A stretch of 49,680 nucleotides of DNA from Streptomyces rugosispiralis (GCF_024505145.1 NZ_JANIAA010000057.1:1-49680), one strand, 5' to 3'. Positions 17,611-26,771 are shown, numbered from the stretch's first letter. The notes: generated by a model not told the origin, from the sequence alone. Program-made: numbers and translations.

Positions 17611-17830
17611 TCACGATCCGGCCTTCTCGAATCGTCGTCGCCAGATGAGGCTGCCGCCCCATGAGCCGCAGGCGTCGTGAAGTTCGAGGCGGCGCTCCCG
17701 GCGCACGGCCAGGCGCTTGAACTGGTGGAGCGGGGCGAAGGTCTGCTCGACGACGTGGCGGAGTTTGGCCAGGGCCGCGGCGCTCTCCTGCCGGTCAGCC
17801 GCAACAGGCCCGGCACCGAGGTTCCGGTGA
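17611..17830 (-). pseudogene. IS5-type transposase C-terminal fragment
   Basis: The minus strand reads AALAKLRHVVEQTFAPLHQFKRLAVRRERR followed by LELHDACGS and SLIWRRR, the C-terminal Glu-helix region of IS5-family DDE transposases (usual form RWVVERTFAWLHQFKRL). The catalytic Glu in VVEQTF remains, but the DDE core and N-terminus are gone. It ends close to the 3' end of the PucR gene. Confidence 0.7.
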
Positions 17831-17950
17831 TGAGCGCGGCCCTTCCGCAGGGTGCGGTCGCGTCCGCTCGGGCGGCGGTGGACGCCCTGCGGATCCCGGA
17901 GACGGCTGACCATCACCACAACGTGGAACGCGGGCGGTACCGGCGCGACC

Positions 17951-19351
17951 TCAACCAGCGGTGCGCGTGTGCACCTCGTCGGCCGAAGCCGAGCCATCGG
18001 TACGGGTTCCTCCGCCGAGGACGGGGTCGCGCTCCGCGGTGAGGTAGTCGTGGGCCCGGATCGCCAGCAGGACGGCGCCCGCCTGATCGCCGTCATCGAC
18101 GTGAGACTCAAGGAACGGGCGCAGTTCGTTTACCCGGTACTTGACCGTACTGTGATGCACGCCGAGATCCGCGGCAACCGCCTTGAGCCTGCCCCGGTGC
18201 CGCAGATAGGACGCCAGCGTGGGCAGTACCCACGCTCGCTCGGCCAGGCGACCGAGCGATTCCATACAGCCTTGTACGAAGCGGCGTGCCTGCTCGGGGT
18301 CGGCGACCAGTGCCGCCAGGGGCGCGAGTTCCTGGTAGTCACATACGCGGGTGGCAGCCTTGTCCAGCCGCCCCCCGATGCGCAGGGCCTGGAGCGCCTC
18401 GCGATGGCTCTGGCGTATCTGCGTCGTCCCTCTCGCGACCCCGCCCACTGCGACACCCAGAGGAGCGCGGGTGTGCGCGAAGCGCTCCAGCCGGTGCAAA
18501 AGCTGGCGTCGTCCCCCCTGGTGCACCGGGCAGGCGGCCAGGACACTGCGGTGACGAGTGGTCCAGTACGTCGCCCACGCCTCCCGGACGAGCCCTGCGG
18601 CCAGCTCGTCCAGGGACAGCCTGGTGGTGCTCGGCAGCACGTCGAGCACCACCACACAGTGGTCCGACTCCAGCACGTCCGCGTGATGGTGCTGTTCCCG
18701 GTGCTGGTCGGCCAGGATCGCTTCGAACAGAGCGGAGCGGCCTGCCGCCGGTACCCGACTGGCCTGGAGAGCCTCGGTGGTGTGCGCCTCCTCGGTCGCG
18801 GTGGTCAGCCGGTCCACGAACTCGAGCATGCGCCTCGACAACGGAGCCACCAGTTCCTGATCGACCGGCAATTCGAGGATCTCCTGCCACACCGTGTGGG
18901 TGGCGATCCGGTAGGCGCGCAGCATGGCCTCCCTGCCCACGCCCTGCAGCGCCCGCCGCCTCCTCGCCTCCAGTACAGGAAGCAGCAGGTCCTCGTCTAT
19001 GGGCCGGGACAGATCGAGTGCTTCGATCCAGCACCGTATGCCGGCGAGTGATACGGCCTTCATGTCCGCCAGCACCAAGGGATCCGTGATGGCCGCGTAC
19101 TGCGGGATCTGCGCCTTGTATGTCAGAACCATCCGCGCCACCAGCGAGTCGAGGCGGGGGCGGATCTGCTCGGCGAGTTCCCGTAACCCCGCCTGTTGCC
19201 GGGCCGACACCGGCAGGGAGGTCTCGTACCCGGCCTCGTCGCCCTCATCGCTGAGCGCCACCGATATCGCCCTTTCGACCACTCGGACCTCGTCTGAGGC
19301 CGGCCCGTGTGCCGGGCCCGTGCGTGCGCTGCCGTGCTGAGTCTTTCGCAT
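17951..19351 (-). CDS. PucR-family transcriptional regulator
   Basis: Up to 466 residues. The N-terminal half is helical (LREQIRPRL-type, ~45-170), like sensory domains of CdaR/PucR proteins. A GGDEF-like regulatory segment lies at about 220-350, and a C-terminal HTH_30 domain holds LASYLRHRGRLKAVAADLGVHHSTVKYRVNEL-type sequence (about 390-430). The ATG at 19351 lacks a clear ribosome site; the GTG at 19261 has GAAAGG eight bases upstream and may be the real start. The ATG lies exactly at the outer edge of the inverted repeat described at 19360, so the annotated N-terminus may be altered by an insertion. Confidence 0.82.
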   Translation of the reverse strand: MRKTQHGSARTGPAHGPASDEVRVVERAISVALSDEGDEAGYETSLPVSARQQAGLRELAEQIRPRLDSLVARMVLTYKAQIPQYAAITDPLVLADMKAVSLAGIRCWIEALDLSRPIDEDLLLPVLEARRRRALQGVGREAMLRAYRIATHTVWQEILELPVDQELVAPLSRRMLEFVDRLTTATEEAHTTEALQASRVPAAGRSALFEAILADQHREQHHHADVLESDHCVVVLDVLPSTTRLSLDELAAGLVREAWATYWTTRHRSVLAACPVHQGGRRQLLHRLERFAHTRAPLGVAVGGVARGTTQIRQSHREALQALRIGGRLDKAATRVCDYQELAPLAALVADPEQARRFVQGCMESLGRLAERAWVLPTLASYLRHRGRLKAVAADLGVHHSTVKYRVNELRPFLESHVDDGDQAGAVLLAIRAHDYLTAERDPVLGGGTRTDGSASADEVHTRTAG

Positions 19352-19359
19352 GCACGGCG

Positions 19360-19392
19360 GGCTCGATCAGGGGACAACTACCCGTGTCCGCG
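19360..19392 (+). repeat. Left inverted repeat, 33 bp
   Basis: Runs from GGCTCGATCAGGGGACAAC through TACCCGTGTCCGCG and matches the reverse complement of 21973-22005 at 29 of 33 bases. It contains the dyad GGACA-N8-TGTCC. It lies in the divergent PucR/LuxR intergenic region. Confidence 0.8.
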
Positions 19393-19626
19393 TCATGCGG
19401 CGTCGGCGACGTGCCGGACGTCTGATCCTCGACGGCACGCAGTCCAGTCGCGTCCTTCAAGGAATTGGTGACTCCGGGCTCGGCTCGCCCACGTATGGCC
19501 GGTGACATTCGAGGGGGGATCCACACGTGTCCCAAAGCCGTAGCCGGCACCGCAAGTTCCGGGCTCGGATATATTGCCAGGCTTGCGGAACCAGCCAGGG
19601 TTGACGACGTTATGGAGGTGACCGGG

Positions 19627-21987
19627 GTGCCCGCTGATCTCACCCCTTTGATCGGTCGTCGCCGTGAGACGACTCTGGTCAGACGGCGACTCTCACTGTC
19701 GCGCCTGGTGACCCTGACCGGAGTCGGGGGCGTGGGCAAAACCCGGTTGGCTCTGGATACCGCTGCCAAGGTTGGCCACATGTTCCCCGACGGGGTGCAC
19801 GTGGTGGAGCTCGCGACTGTCCGTGAGGGGGAGCTGGTCCTCTGGAACATTGCCGCCTGTTTGAGGCTCCCCGACAGGCCGGGACACGCGGCGCTCGACA
19901 TGGTCGTGGACCATCTCCGTGACAAACGGCTACTGCTCGTCCTGGACAACTGCGAGCACCTTGTCGATGCGTGTGTCGCCACGGTGGACACGCTGCTGCG
20001 GGCCGCACCGGCGGTGCGCATCCTGGTGACCAGTCGGCAGGTACTGGGGATCACCGGGGAACAGACCTTCTCGGTGCCGCCGTTGCCCACCCCTGTCCCT
20101 GGCCGCCGCACTTCGGCGAGCGACCTGTTGCGGTACCCGGCTGTCGTCCTGTTCGAACAGCGTGCCGCGGCCATTGCTCCCGGCTTCCAGGTGGGCCGCG
20201 AGAACGCCGAGGCGGTGACGCGTCTGGTGCACGCACTGGAAGGGATTCCACTGGCGATCGAACTCGCCGCGGCCTGGATGCGCACGCTGACGGTGCAGGA
20301 GATCCTCTCCCGCCTGGAGGACCGTTTCAGTCTGTTGCGGCTGGGCAGCCGCGCCGCCTTGCCACGCCAGCGGACGTTGCGCGGCCTCGTCGACTGGAGC
20401 TACGAGCTGTGCACGGAGCAGGAACAGGCGCTTTGGGCGCGTGCGTCTGTCTTCTCCGGAGACTTCGATCTGTGCGCCGCGGAAGCCGTGTGCGCCGGCG
20501 AGGGCCTGGCTGCGGACACGCTGGTCGAGGTGGTGAACGGCCTGGTGGAGAAGTCGGTTCTGAGCCGTTCCGAGCACTCTGGGCGGGCCCGCTACCGGAT
20601 GCTTGAAACCCTTCGCGAGTACGGCCAAGAGCGATTGTCCGGAGCCGGCGCCTTGACCCGTTTCCGCCGCCGCCACCGAGACCACTATCTCGGCCTCACC
20701 GCGCGGGCCGAAGCCCAGTGGTTCGGGCCCGAGCAGGAGGCATGGTTCGCGCGGCTGCGTGGCGACCACCCCAATCTCCGCGTGGCACTGGAGTTCTGTC
20801 TGCAGACTCCCGGTGAGGCGACAGCGGGTCTGGCCCTGGCGGTGGCTCCGCGTCATTACTGGATCTCCTGTGGCTCTTTGGGCGAGGGCCGAGACTGGCT
20901 CTCCCGCCTGCTGGAAGCCGACAGGGCCAACGGGGCGGCGTCCGCGATCCGTGCCTCGGCTCTGGCGACCCACGCCTATCTGGGAATTCTGCAAGGGACC
21001 GCGGAAGACATACTGGGGATCCTCGATGAGGCCCAGACCCTTGCCGCACGCATGGGGGACCGGTCCACTCTGGCCTGGGTATGCCACCACCGCGCGGTGG
21101 CCGCCACCTGGAACGGCGACATCGCCCAGGCCGCCGCGCTGTTCGAGCAAGCCGCGACCGCTTTGCGCGAGCTCGGCGACATCGGGGGCACTACCGAGTG
21201 CACGACGAAGCTGGCACTCGCCCTTGCGTTCGTCGGAGATCTTCCCCGTGCCGCCGCCCTGTGTGATGAGTGCGAAGCGGTCATCTCGAAGCATGGTGAG
21301 TCGTGGCTGAGGGGGTTCAATCTCTTCACCAGGGCGCTGCTGTGCTGGCACAGGGACGAATTCTCGACGGCGGGGACACTGGCCCGGAACGCCGTCGGGC
21401 TGCTCCGCCCCTTCAACGACTGGTGGGATATCGCCATGTGCGTGGATCTCGCGGCCTGGAGCGCGGCCCAGACCGGCATGCCGGAGCGTGCGGCAGGGCT
21501 CTTCGGCGTGGTCCGGTCCTTGTGGGCATCGATTGGCGCATCCCTGCACACCGCGCCCTTCATGGCCGAAGCCCACGAGCGGTACGAGCGGGACGTGCGC
21601 GGAGAGCTGGGCACCAAGGCGTTCCAACGGGCCCTCCGGGGTACGGCGAATCTGTCCCTGGTGAACGCACTGGACTACGTCGTCGATGATCAAGTGGCCG
21701 GTACTTCGTCGACCAGGCGGTCAGCCGAGCGGCACGGTCGGAGCATCCCTCAAGCGCTGACCCGGCGAGAGCGGGAGGTGGCCGAGTTGGCCGCCCTCGG
21801 CATGAGCAACAGGGAGATCGCCACCAAGCTGGTCATCGCACAACGCACCGCGGAAGGGCATATCGAGCGTGTCCTGGCGAAACTGGGCTTCCGGTCCCGC
21901 GCTCAGCTCGCCGGCTGGGTACACCAACAGCGCAGTGCGCCCGAGCGGCTGCCTTCCAACAGCACACCTCGTCGCGGACATGGGTAG
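19627..21987 (+). CDS. STAND ATPase LuxR-family regulator
   Basis: 786 residues. An NB-ARC-type ATPase with Walker A GVGGVGKT (32-39), Walker B LLLVLDNCEH (about 110-120) and a sensor-like RILVTSRQ, followed by a helical and TPR-like middle (about 320-680, with repeats such as AALFEQAATALRELGD) and a C-terminal LuxR/GerE helix-turn-helix (LTRREREVAELAALGMSNRE). These proteins assemble on ligand and ATP binding to activate transcription. The GTG at 19627 follows an exact GGAGGTGA with five-base spacing; an ATG at 19612 overlaps that site. The stop codon lies inside the right inverted repeat. Confidence 0.85.
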   Translation: MPADLTPLIGRRRETTLVRRRLSLSRLVTLTGVGGVGKTRLALDTAAKVGHMFPDGVHVVELATVREGELVLWNIAACLRLPDRPGHAALDMVVDHLRDKRLLLVLDNCEHLVDACVATVDTLLRAAPAVRILVTSRQVLGITGEQTFSVPPLPTPVPGRRTSASDLLRYPAVVLFEQRAAAIAPGFQVGRENAEAVTRLVHALEGIPLAIELAAAWMRTLTVQEILSRLEDRFSLLRLGSRAALPRQRTLRGLVDWSYELCTEQEQALWARASVFSGDFDLCAAEAVCAGEGLAADTLVEVVNGLVEKSVLSRSEHSGRARYRMLETLREYGQERLSGAGALTRFRRRHRDHYLGLTARAEAQWFGPEQEAWFARLRGDHPNLRVALEFCLQTPGEATAGLALAVAPRHYWISCGSLGEGRDWLSRLLEADRANGAASAIRASALATHAYLGILQGTAEDILGILDEAQTLAARMGDRSTLAWVCHHRAVAATWNGDIAQAAALFEQAATALRELGDIGGTTECTTKLALALAFVGDLPRAAALCDECEAVISKHGESWLRGFNLFTRALLCWHRDEFSTAGTLARNAVGLLRPFNDWWDIAMCVDLAAWSAAQTGMPERAAGLFGVVRSLWASIGASLHTAPFMAEAHERYERDVRGELGTKAFQRALRGTANLSLVNALDYVVDDQVAGTSSTRRSAERHGRSIPQALTRREREVAELAALGMSNREIATKLVIAQRTAEGHIERVLAKLGFRSRAQLAGWVHQQRSAPERLPSNSTPRRGHG

Positions 21988-22005
21988 TTGTCCCGCGATC
22001 GAACC
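21973..22005 (-). repeat. Right inverted repeat, 33 bp
   Basis: Reverse-complement partner of 19360-19392 with four mismatches. It overlaps the LuxR stop codon (TAG at 21985-21987) and lies about 240 bases upstream of the secreted repeat protein gene. Confidence 0.8.
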
Positions 22006-22246
22006 TGCAAGGCGAGCCCCGCGGCGTCCACCGCGGTCGGGGAGTTGTGGGGGCCGTACCGCTGGCGGTCGGTGCCCGCGCGTACCTTGCCGCAGAGCCT
22101 GAGCTGTCCTCGATGGGCGAAGCGGTACCGCGAACTTGGCCTCGGCAGACGAAGTGATCACGCGCACTTCTCGCTAGCGTCTCGCCCATACGGCGGTTGC
22201 CTCCCTATGCGGCGCTTCGTAGATCCGTCGATTGGACTGGTGTGAA

Positions 22247-22867
22247 GTGAAGATCAAGTTTGGTCAACTGTTGAGACGACTTTTGGCGGTGGCGGCCCGG
22301 AGCCGGCTCGCCGCCGCGGTGGGCGTGGTCGCGCTGCTGGCGGCCGTCCTCACCGGCACGGCCGTCGGTACGGCCAGTGCGGCGCCCCAGACGGCGCAGG
22401 GCGCTGCCACCACTCAGGCGTCCCCCGGATGGGTCTGCCCCGGCACGCCCATACCGGATGGCTATGTGGTCACCCTCCGCGCCGCGAACGGGTGCAACGG
22501 TGCGGGTGCCTGGTACATCCAGCCCGTGCAGAACGGGATCTGGGTGTGTGCCACCTCGCCGATCCCTGCCGGCTATGTGATCACTCTCCACACGGCCAAT
22601 GGCTGCAACAGCAACATCGACACCTGGTTCCTGGAGACGGCCCGTGATGGCCAGTGGGTCTGCGCGGGCTCGCCGATCCCCTCCGGTTACGTGCTCACCG
22701 GCCACATAAGCAATGCCTGTGGCAATATCGGCTCGTGGTTCCAGCAACAGGCCCGCGTCGGCCAGTACATCTGCCCTGGTGTGGCCGCGCCGGCCGGCTT
22801 CCGCACCGATGCCTATAACGCGAGCATGTGCAGTGGCCTCGGGGGCTGGCTCCTGGTCAGCGCCTGA
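22247..22867 (+). CDS. Secreted four-repeat cysteine protein, unknown function
   Basis: 206 residues. Residues 1-46 form a Sec signal peptide (basic head, VGVVALLAAVLTG core, cleavage near TASA-AP). The mature protein is four tandem repeats of 37-38 residues, each with the pattern WVC-(A/P)G-PIP-GY-V-T and a second Cys. The eight cysteines are Cys64/83, 101/120, 139/158 and 176/195; each pair is separated by exactly 18 residues, which suggests one disulphide per repeat. The fourth repeat is the most diverged (QYICPGVAAPAGF). I do not recognise the family. The start is GTG 22247 with only a weak ribosome site. Neighbouring regulators may control it. Confidence 0.8.
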   Translation: MKIKFGQLLRRLLAVAARSRLAAAVGVVALLAAVLTGTAVGTASAAPQTAQGAATTQASPGWVCPGTPIPDGYVVTLRAANGCNGAGAWYIQPVQNGIWVCATSPIPAGYVITLHTANGCNSNIDTWFLETARDGQWVCAGSPIPSGYVLTGHISNACGNIGSWFQQQARVGQYICPGVAAPAGFRTDAYNASMCSGLGGWLLVSA

Positions 22868-22885
22868 TCCGATCGGGATCCGCCG

Positions 22886-22914
22886 GGAGGCGCCGCGTGA
22901 TGCGCGGTGCCTCC
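22886..22914 (+). terminator. Hairpin terminator after the repeat protein
   Basis: GGAGGCGCCGCG and CGCGGTGCCTCC form a 12-bp stem with one G-U pair and a TGATG loop, 18 bases after the stop at 22867. Confidence 0.65.
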
Positions 22915-23198
22915 TCGTCGATGAGGCCTGCGACGGCTGGTCGGCGTTTGATCCGGACAGGCTCCAGGCGCACGGGGGAGGCCGCGAGAACGTGTGTGGC
23001 CGGTGGTGGGAGCCTGTGTCAATACCGGATGTTCTATCTTGCGTGAAGGTGCTCCGAGCGCGTCCCACTCGATCCGGCGAGTAGGGTCCCCACCCGTAGC
23101 CACCTCGGCGATCGAACCACCCGGTGCTCATGACACGTGCCACTGCGGTACTGCGTCCGCCATCCAGAACGACGGCCGAGCCCCCAGGAGACCCGAAA

Positions 23199-23535
23199 GT
23201 GACGGACACCCCGCGCCGACGGACGCAGGAACAGCGACGTGCCGAGACCGAGCGGCGTGTGCTGGAGGCCGCGGTGGCCCTTATCGCTCGCAATGGCTCA
23301 CGCGGCGTCACCCTCGCTCAGGTGGGGGAAGCCGCGGGGTACAGCCGGGGGATCGTGTATCACCAGTTCGGCAGTCGTGAACGACTCCTGGAAGCAGTGG
23401 TCGACGCGGGGCAGAGGTTCGACATCCCGGAGTACGAGGGGAACGGCCTGGACCATCTGGTGCGGTTGGTCGAGGCGTATCTGCGCAACGTCGCCGAACG
23501 GACCCCGTCGACTCGGGCGTTCCTGCAGTTGCGGG
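23199..23535 (+). pseudogene. TetR-family regulator, 3'-truncated
   Basis: The first ~112 codons are a normal TetR N-terminus. The DNA-binding helix-turn-helix is intact (ALIARNGSRGVTLAQVGEAA, then YSRGIVYHQFGSRERLLEAV), and the start of the ligand domain follows (HLVRLVEAYLRNVAERT). From about 23535 the frame runs into sequence antisense to the kinase-WD40 gene and continues as nonsense to 23873. The GTG at 23199 has AGGAGAC upstream. The ligand/dimer domain is lost, so it is unlikely to function as a normal TetR dimer. Confidence 0.75.
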
Positions 23536-25264
23536 GCGGTTCCCAGACCTGGACGCGCCCGTCCACGCCCTGCCACACACCGATGCGTCCGTCGGCGCTC
23601 AACCTGACCGGGCACCCCGTGGCGCGTGCGGCGGAGCGGATGACGCGGGTACATTCGCCTGCCCCGAGATCCCAGAACTGCACCGTGCCGTCGCGGCTCG
23701 TGGACAGTGCGTACGAGCCGTCGGGGGTGAGGTCGACGCCGAGCACCTGCGTGCGGTGGCCCCTGACCGCCAACCGCTGTGCGCGGGTCGCCGTGTCCCA
23801 CAGCCGGAGCACGCCGTCCCAGTGGCCGCTCAGCGCGAGGCGTCCGTCGGGAGTGAACCGGATCGGCAGGTAGCCCATCACCTCGTGCCGGGCGAGCAGT
23901 TTCACCGGCGCGGTCGGCACCGCGAACGGCTCGCGAAACTCGCGGGTGCCGGTGTGGCGGGCATCGGCCACGGTTCCGGAGGCCGCCACCCGCAGCGCCG
24001 CCCGTACGCCGGGGTCGTCGGGCCGTTCGCGCGCGAGGGCGTCGAGCAGGTCGTGTGCCGCCGCGAGGTCGCCGCGTTCGAGATGGACCCGGGCCAGAAA
24101 CAGCCGCACCTGCCAGGAGGACGCGCCGGACCCACGTGGGATCGCCTCCAACCGGGCGGCGAGTTCCCCATCGGTGATCGCCCCCGTACGCCACCGGAAC
24201 AGGCCACCGTTGTACACGGCCCCGACGTGGTGCGGGTCGACCGCGAGCGCCTGGTCGAAGGCGCGCTCGGCGTCGGCGGCCCGGTCCAGGTCGAGGAGCG
24301 ACAGGCCACGGTTGTTGAGCTCGTCGGCCCGCAGATCGGCGGCCTGCGACGGGGGGCGCGGATACGCCGAGCCGGTCGCCTGCTCGTAGATCCCGGTCAG
24401 TACATCCGCGATGTCCGCCATCGAGGCCGGCCGCTGGGCCGGGTGCTGCCGCAGGCAGCGCCGGAGCAGGTGGGCGACCTCCGGCGGCGCCGCGACCGGA
24501 TTCGAGGGGTCGGCCAGGTAATCCTCCAGTGCGAGACCGGCGACCGAACCAGCCGCCCAATGCACACCGCCGGTGAACATCTCCAGGACCGAGACCGCGA
24601 AACTGTAGACGTCGCTGCGCCGCCCGACGGGCTCGCCCGCGAGCTGCTCCGGGGACGCGTAGCCGACCGTCATGCCGCCGAACGGCACCAACACGCTTGC
24701 GTACGGCGCCACGTGGAGGTCTGCCGGGGCCGTGGTGGCCTTGGACCGGGCGAGACCGAAGTCGGTGATCTTCGCGGTGCCCGTGCCGTCGAGCAGAATG
24801 TTGGCCGGTTTCACGTCCTGGTGCACCAGGTCTCTGCCATGGGCGTGCTCGAGCCCACGGGCCGCTTGGACCGCCGTGTCGAGAACACGGGCGAGGGCCT
24901 GCCGCGCGTCCCCGGCGTGGAGCCGCCCGTCGCCGATCCACTCGGCCAGGCTGCCGCCGTCGACGTACTCGGCGAACACACGGGGGACACCGTCGATCAC
25001 CCGCACGTAATGGCAGGCGCAGACGTTCGGATGGAGCCCGAGGGACACCCACGCCTCGGCCTCCCTGACGAACAGCTCCTGATCGCCGGGGCTCCGGAAC
25101 AGCTCGGGCCGCGAACTCTTCACCGCCATGTCGATGCCCCAGGCCAGATGCTGTACCCGGTGCACGACGCCCATCCCGCCCCGGCCAAGCTCGCCGATCA
25201 CCCGGTACCGGCCGTCGACGGTCTCGCCGGTCACCCAAACGGCCGGCGACGTAGGTGCGTTCAC
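23536..25264 (-). pseudogene. Serine/threonine kinase with TPR and WD40 parts, 3'-truncated
   Basis: The N-terminus is a Hanks-type kinase: glycine loop GELGRGGMG, catalytic Lys in DMAVKSS, HQDVKPANIL in place of HRD, and DFGLA. From about 325 to 470 it has TPR-like helices (DELNNRGLSLLDLDRAADAE-like). WD40 repeats then begin (SGHWDGVLRLWD, STSRDGTVQFWD), but only two and a half blades remain before the frame enters DNA antisense to the TetR gene. The open frame continues to 23360, adding about 58 foreign residues. GAGGA precedes the GTG at 25264. The kinase domain may still be active, but the propeller cannot close. Confidence 0.7.
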
Positions 25265-25479
25265 TGCGATTCCTCATCGTGATTGCGGCAGAAGTCGCCT
25301 TCCTGGAAGGCCCGGACGCGGAGGGCCCCGTTGTCAGATTTCGACGAGGGTCAGTATGTGACGTCGTCGATCCTGGTGTCGATGTCTCAGGCGCACCGCG
25401 GGGGGTGCGGGAGCGCGCCGCCCGCACCGCAGCGAGCAACTCCGTGCCGGCGAGGACGCGGGTCCGCGGGCCCGTCGTA

Positions 25480-25640
25480 CACCCCCGCGTCCGCCCGGGT
25501 GCGGTCGCCGGGGACAAGGCCTACCCGTCCTGCGGCAACCGCGCCCGCCCGCGCAAACGCGGCATCAAGGCAGTCATCCCCGGGACAGCTACCTCGCCGT
25601 GGCTGTGCGTTTCCACCCGGGCGCCGTGACCGACTTGCGG
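25480..25640 (+). pseudogene. IS5-type transposase remnant
   Basis: One frame reads GAVAGDKAYPSCGNRARPRKRGIKAVIP, matching the second catalytic Asp region of IS5-family transposases (usual form GDKAYSSRANRAYLRRRGIKAVIP). A nearby frame continues with SYLAVAVRFHPGAVTDL, like the C-terminal end. The part between is deleted. No terminal repeats were found. The rest of 25265-25724 holds nothing I recognise. Confidence 0.65.
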
Positions 25641-25724
25641 GGCTGCCGCCGACACAACCCGGTGAACGGGGCGTTCAGGACGGCTCCTGATGTCGTGTGC
25701 GCACCCGGCCGCGGCAGTGTGCTC

Positions 25725-26537
25725 TCAGCCGTTGTGGGGCGGCTCCTTCCCCAGTTCGAAGACCCGCTTCCGCACCGCGTCAGATGCCTTGGCCAGCGAG
25801 CCGGAGTCGAAGGGGGGCTGCGGGTCGTACTCGATCCACAGCTGAATCGCCTGGGCGGTCACCTCGTCGGTCAGCGAGGCGGCCAGAGTGAGGGCCATGT
25901 CGATACCGGAGGAAACGCCGGCCGAGGTGATGACCTTGCCCTGTCGGACCGTACGTTGGGGGGTGTAGACGGCGCCGTACGACGCCAGCGCTTCCGCCCC
26001 GCTCCAGTGGGTGGTGGCGGTCAGGCCCTTCAGCAGGCCCGCGGCGCCCAGCACCAGGGACCCGGTGCAGACCGAGGTGGTGAACCGGGTGCGGGCGTGG
26101 ACGCGGCGCACCCAAGCGAGGAAATCGGCATCGGCCACCATCGCCTCGACGCTGCGCCCGCCCGGGATCAGCAGGACGTCACAGCGCTCCACCTCGGAGT
26201 ACGTGGCCGGGACGTACGTCGGCAGGGCCCCCAGCGCATCCTTCACCGGGCCCTTCTCGGCTCCGACGAACCGTACGGAGGCGCCGGGCATGTAGGCGAG
26301 GACTTCGTAGGGTCCGACCACGTCGAGCGGCTCGTAGTCGTCGTAGAGCGGGATCACGATGTCCATGGCGGCTTCCTCTTTCCCGGATGACCTCACGGTG
26401 CGGATGTCGGATTGCGGCGCGGACGCTGCCGCCGCGCTCGCGGCGAGTGGCAGCGCGGCCGCAGCGGCCATGCCGGTCCCGAGGACAGCGCGCCGGGACA
26501 CGGCGGCTGTTCGAGCGCGCCTGGGTTTGCTTGTCAT
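25725..26537 (-). CDS. Tat-exported DJ-1/PfpI-family protein
   Basis: 270 residues. A twin-arginine signal (VSRRAVLGTG followed by an alanine-rich core) ends near residue 45. The mature part is a DJ-1/PfpI glutamine-amidotransferase-like fold with DVVGPYEVL, LLIPGG and the nucleophile elbow TSVCTGSLVLGAAGLLKG, whose Cys would be catalytic, as in isonitrile hydratase-like members. The C-terminus has TSAGVSSGIDMAL. Most of this family is cytoplasmic, so Tat export is unusual. Function is uncertain: hydratase, protease-like or glyoxalase-like. Confidence 0.83.
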   Translation of the reverse strand: MTSKPRRARTAAVSRRAVLGTGMAAAAALPLAASAAAASAPQSDIRTVRSSGKEEAAMDIVIPLYDDYEPLDVVGPYEVLAYMPGASVRFVGAEKGPVKDALGALPTYVPATYSEVERCDVLLIPGGRSVEAMVADADFLAWVRRVHARTRFTTSVCTGSLVLGAAGLLKGLTATTHWSGAEALASYGAVYTPQRTVRQGKVITSAGVSSGIDMALTLAASLTDEVTAQAIQLWIEYDPQPPFDSGSLAKASDAVRKRVFELGKEPPHNG

Positions 26538-26688
26538 GGCTGGATAGTCGGCCGCGGCCCCACATCAGTTCCCGTACGCACCCGGCTGAGCCCTCGGATC
26601 CCAAGGTGAGGAGTGCGGCTAGGAGTGCAGCTCTCCTGAAGGCAATTCTGGCCCGCGGCTTCGCCTGATTGCTGTAATGGCCGGCTCC

Positions 26689-26722
26689 GTCCGACGCCTG
26701 CCGGAGTCCGACGCCTGCCGGA
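26689..26722. repeat. Perfect 17-bp tandem duplication
   Basis: GTCCGACGCCTGCCGGA occurs twice in a row, and flanking CTCC and GGAG add short inverted arms. It lies 50 bases past the 3' end of the oxidoreductase gene (stop 26772, minus). A weaker hairpin at 26740-26758 (CGGGCCA-N5-TGGCCCG) may be that gene's terminator. Confidence 0.7.
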
Positions 26723-26771
26723 CGGAGCGATAACACGGCCGGGCCATGCCGTGGCCCGTGTCAGCTCGCGG

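Larger units (their letters stand above)
19351..22014. mobile_element. Transposon-like unit carrying a STAND-LuxR gene (hypothesis)
   Basis: 33-bp inverted repeats (19360-19392 and 21973-22005, 29 of 33 identical) enclose a single regulator gene. Directly outside them are TGCACGGCG and TGCAAGGCG in direct orientation, 8 of 9 identical, like a target-site duplication. No transposase lies inside, so if real it would be a non-autonomous element with cargo. The alternative is a pair of regulatory operators. Confidence 0.4.

Noticed and set aside
19930..21693. Long minus-strand open frame opposite the STAND-LuxR gene
   Set aside because: No motif or ribosome site; pure shadow of a high-GC gene.
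22205..23311. Minus-strand open frame opposite the secreted repeat protein
   Set aside because: It appears repetitive only because it mirrors the repeats on the plus strand; no signal peptide or domain.
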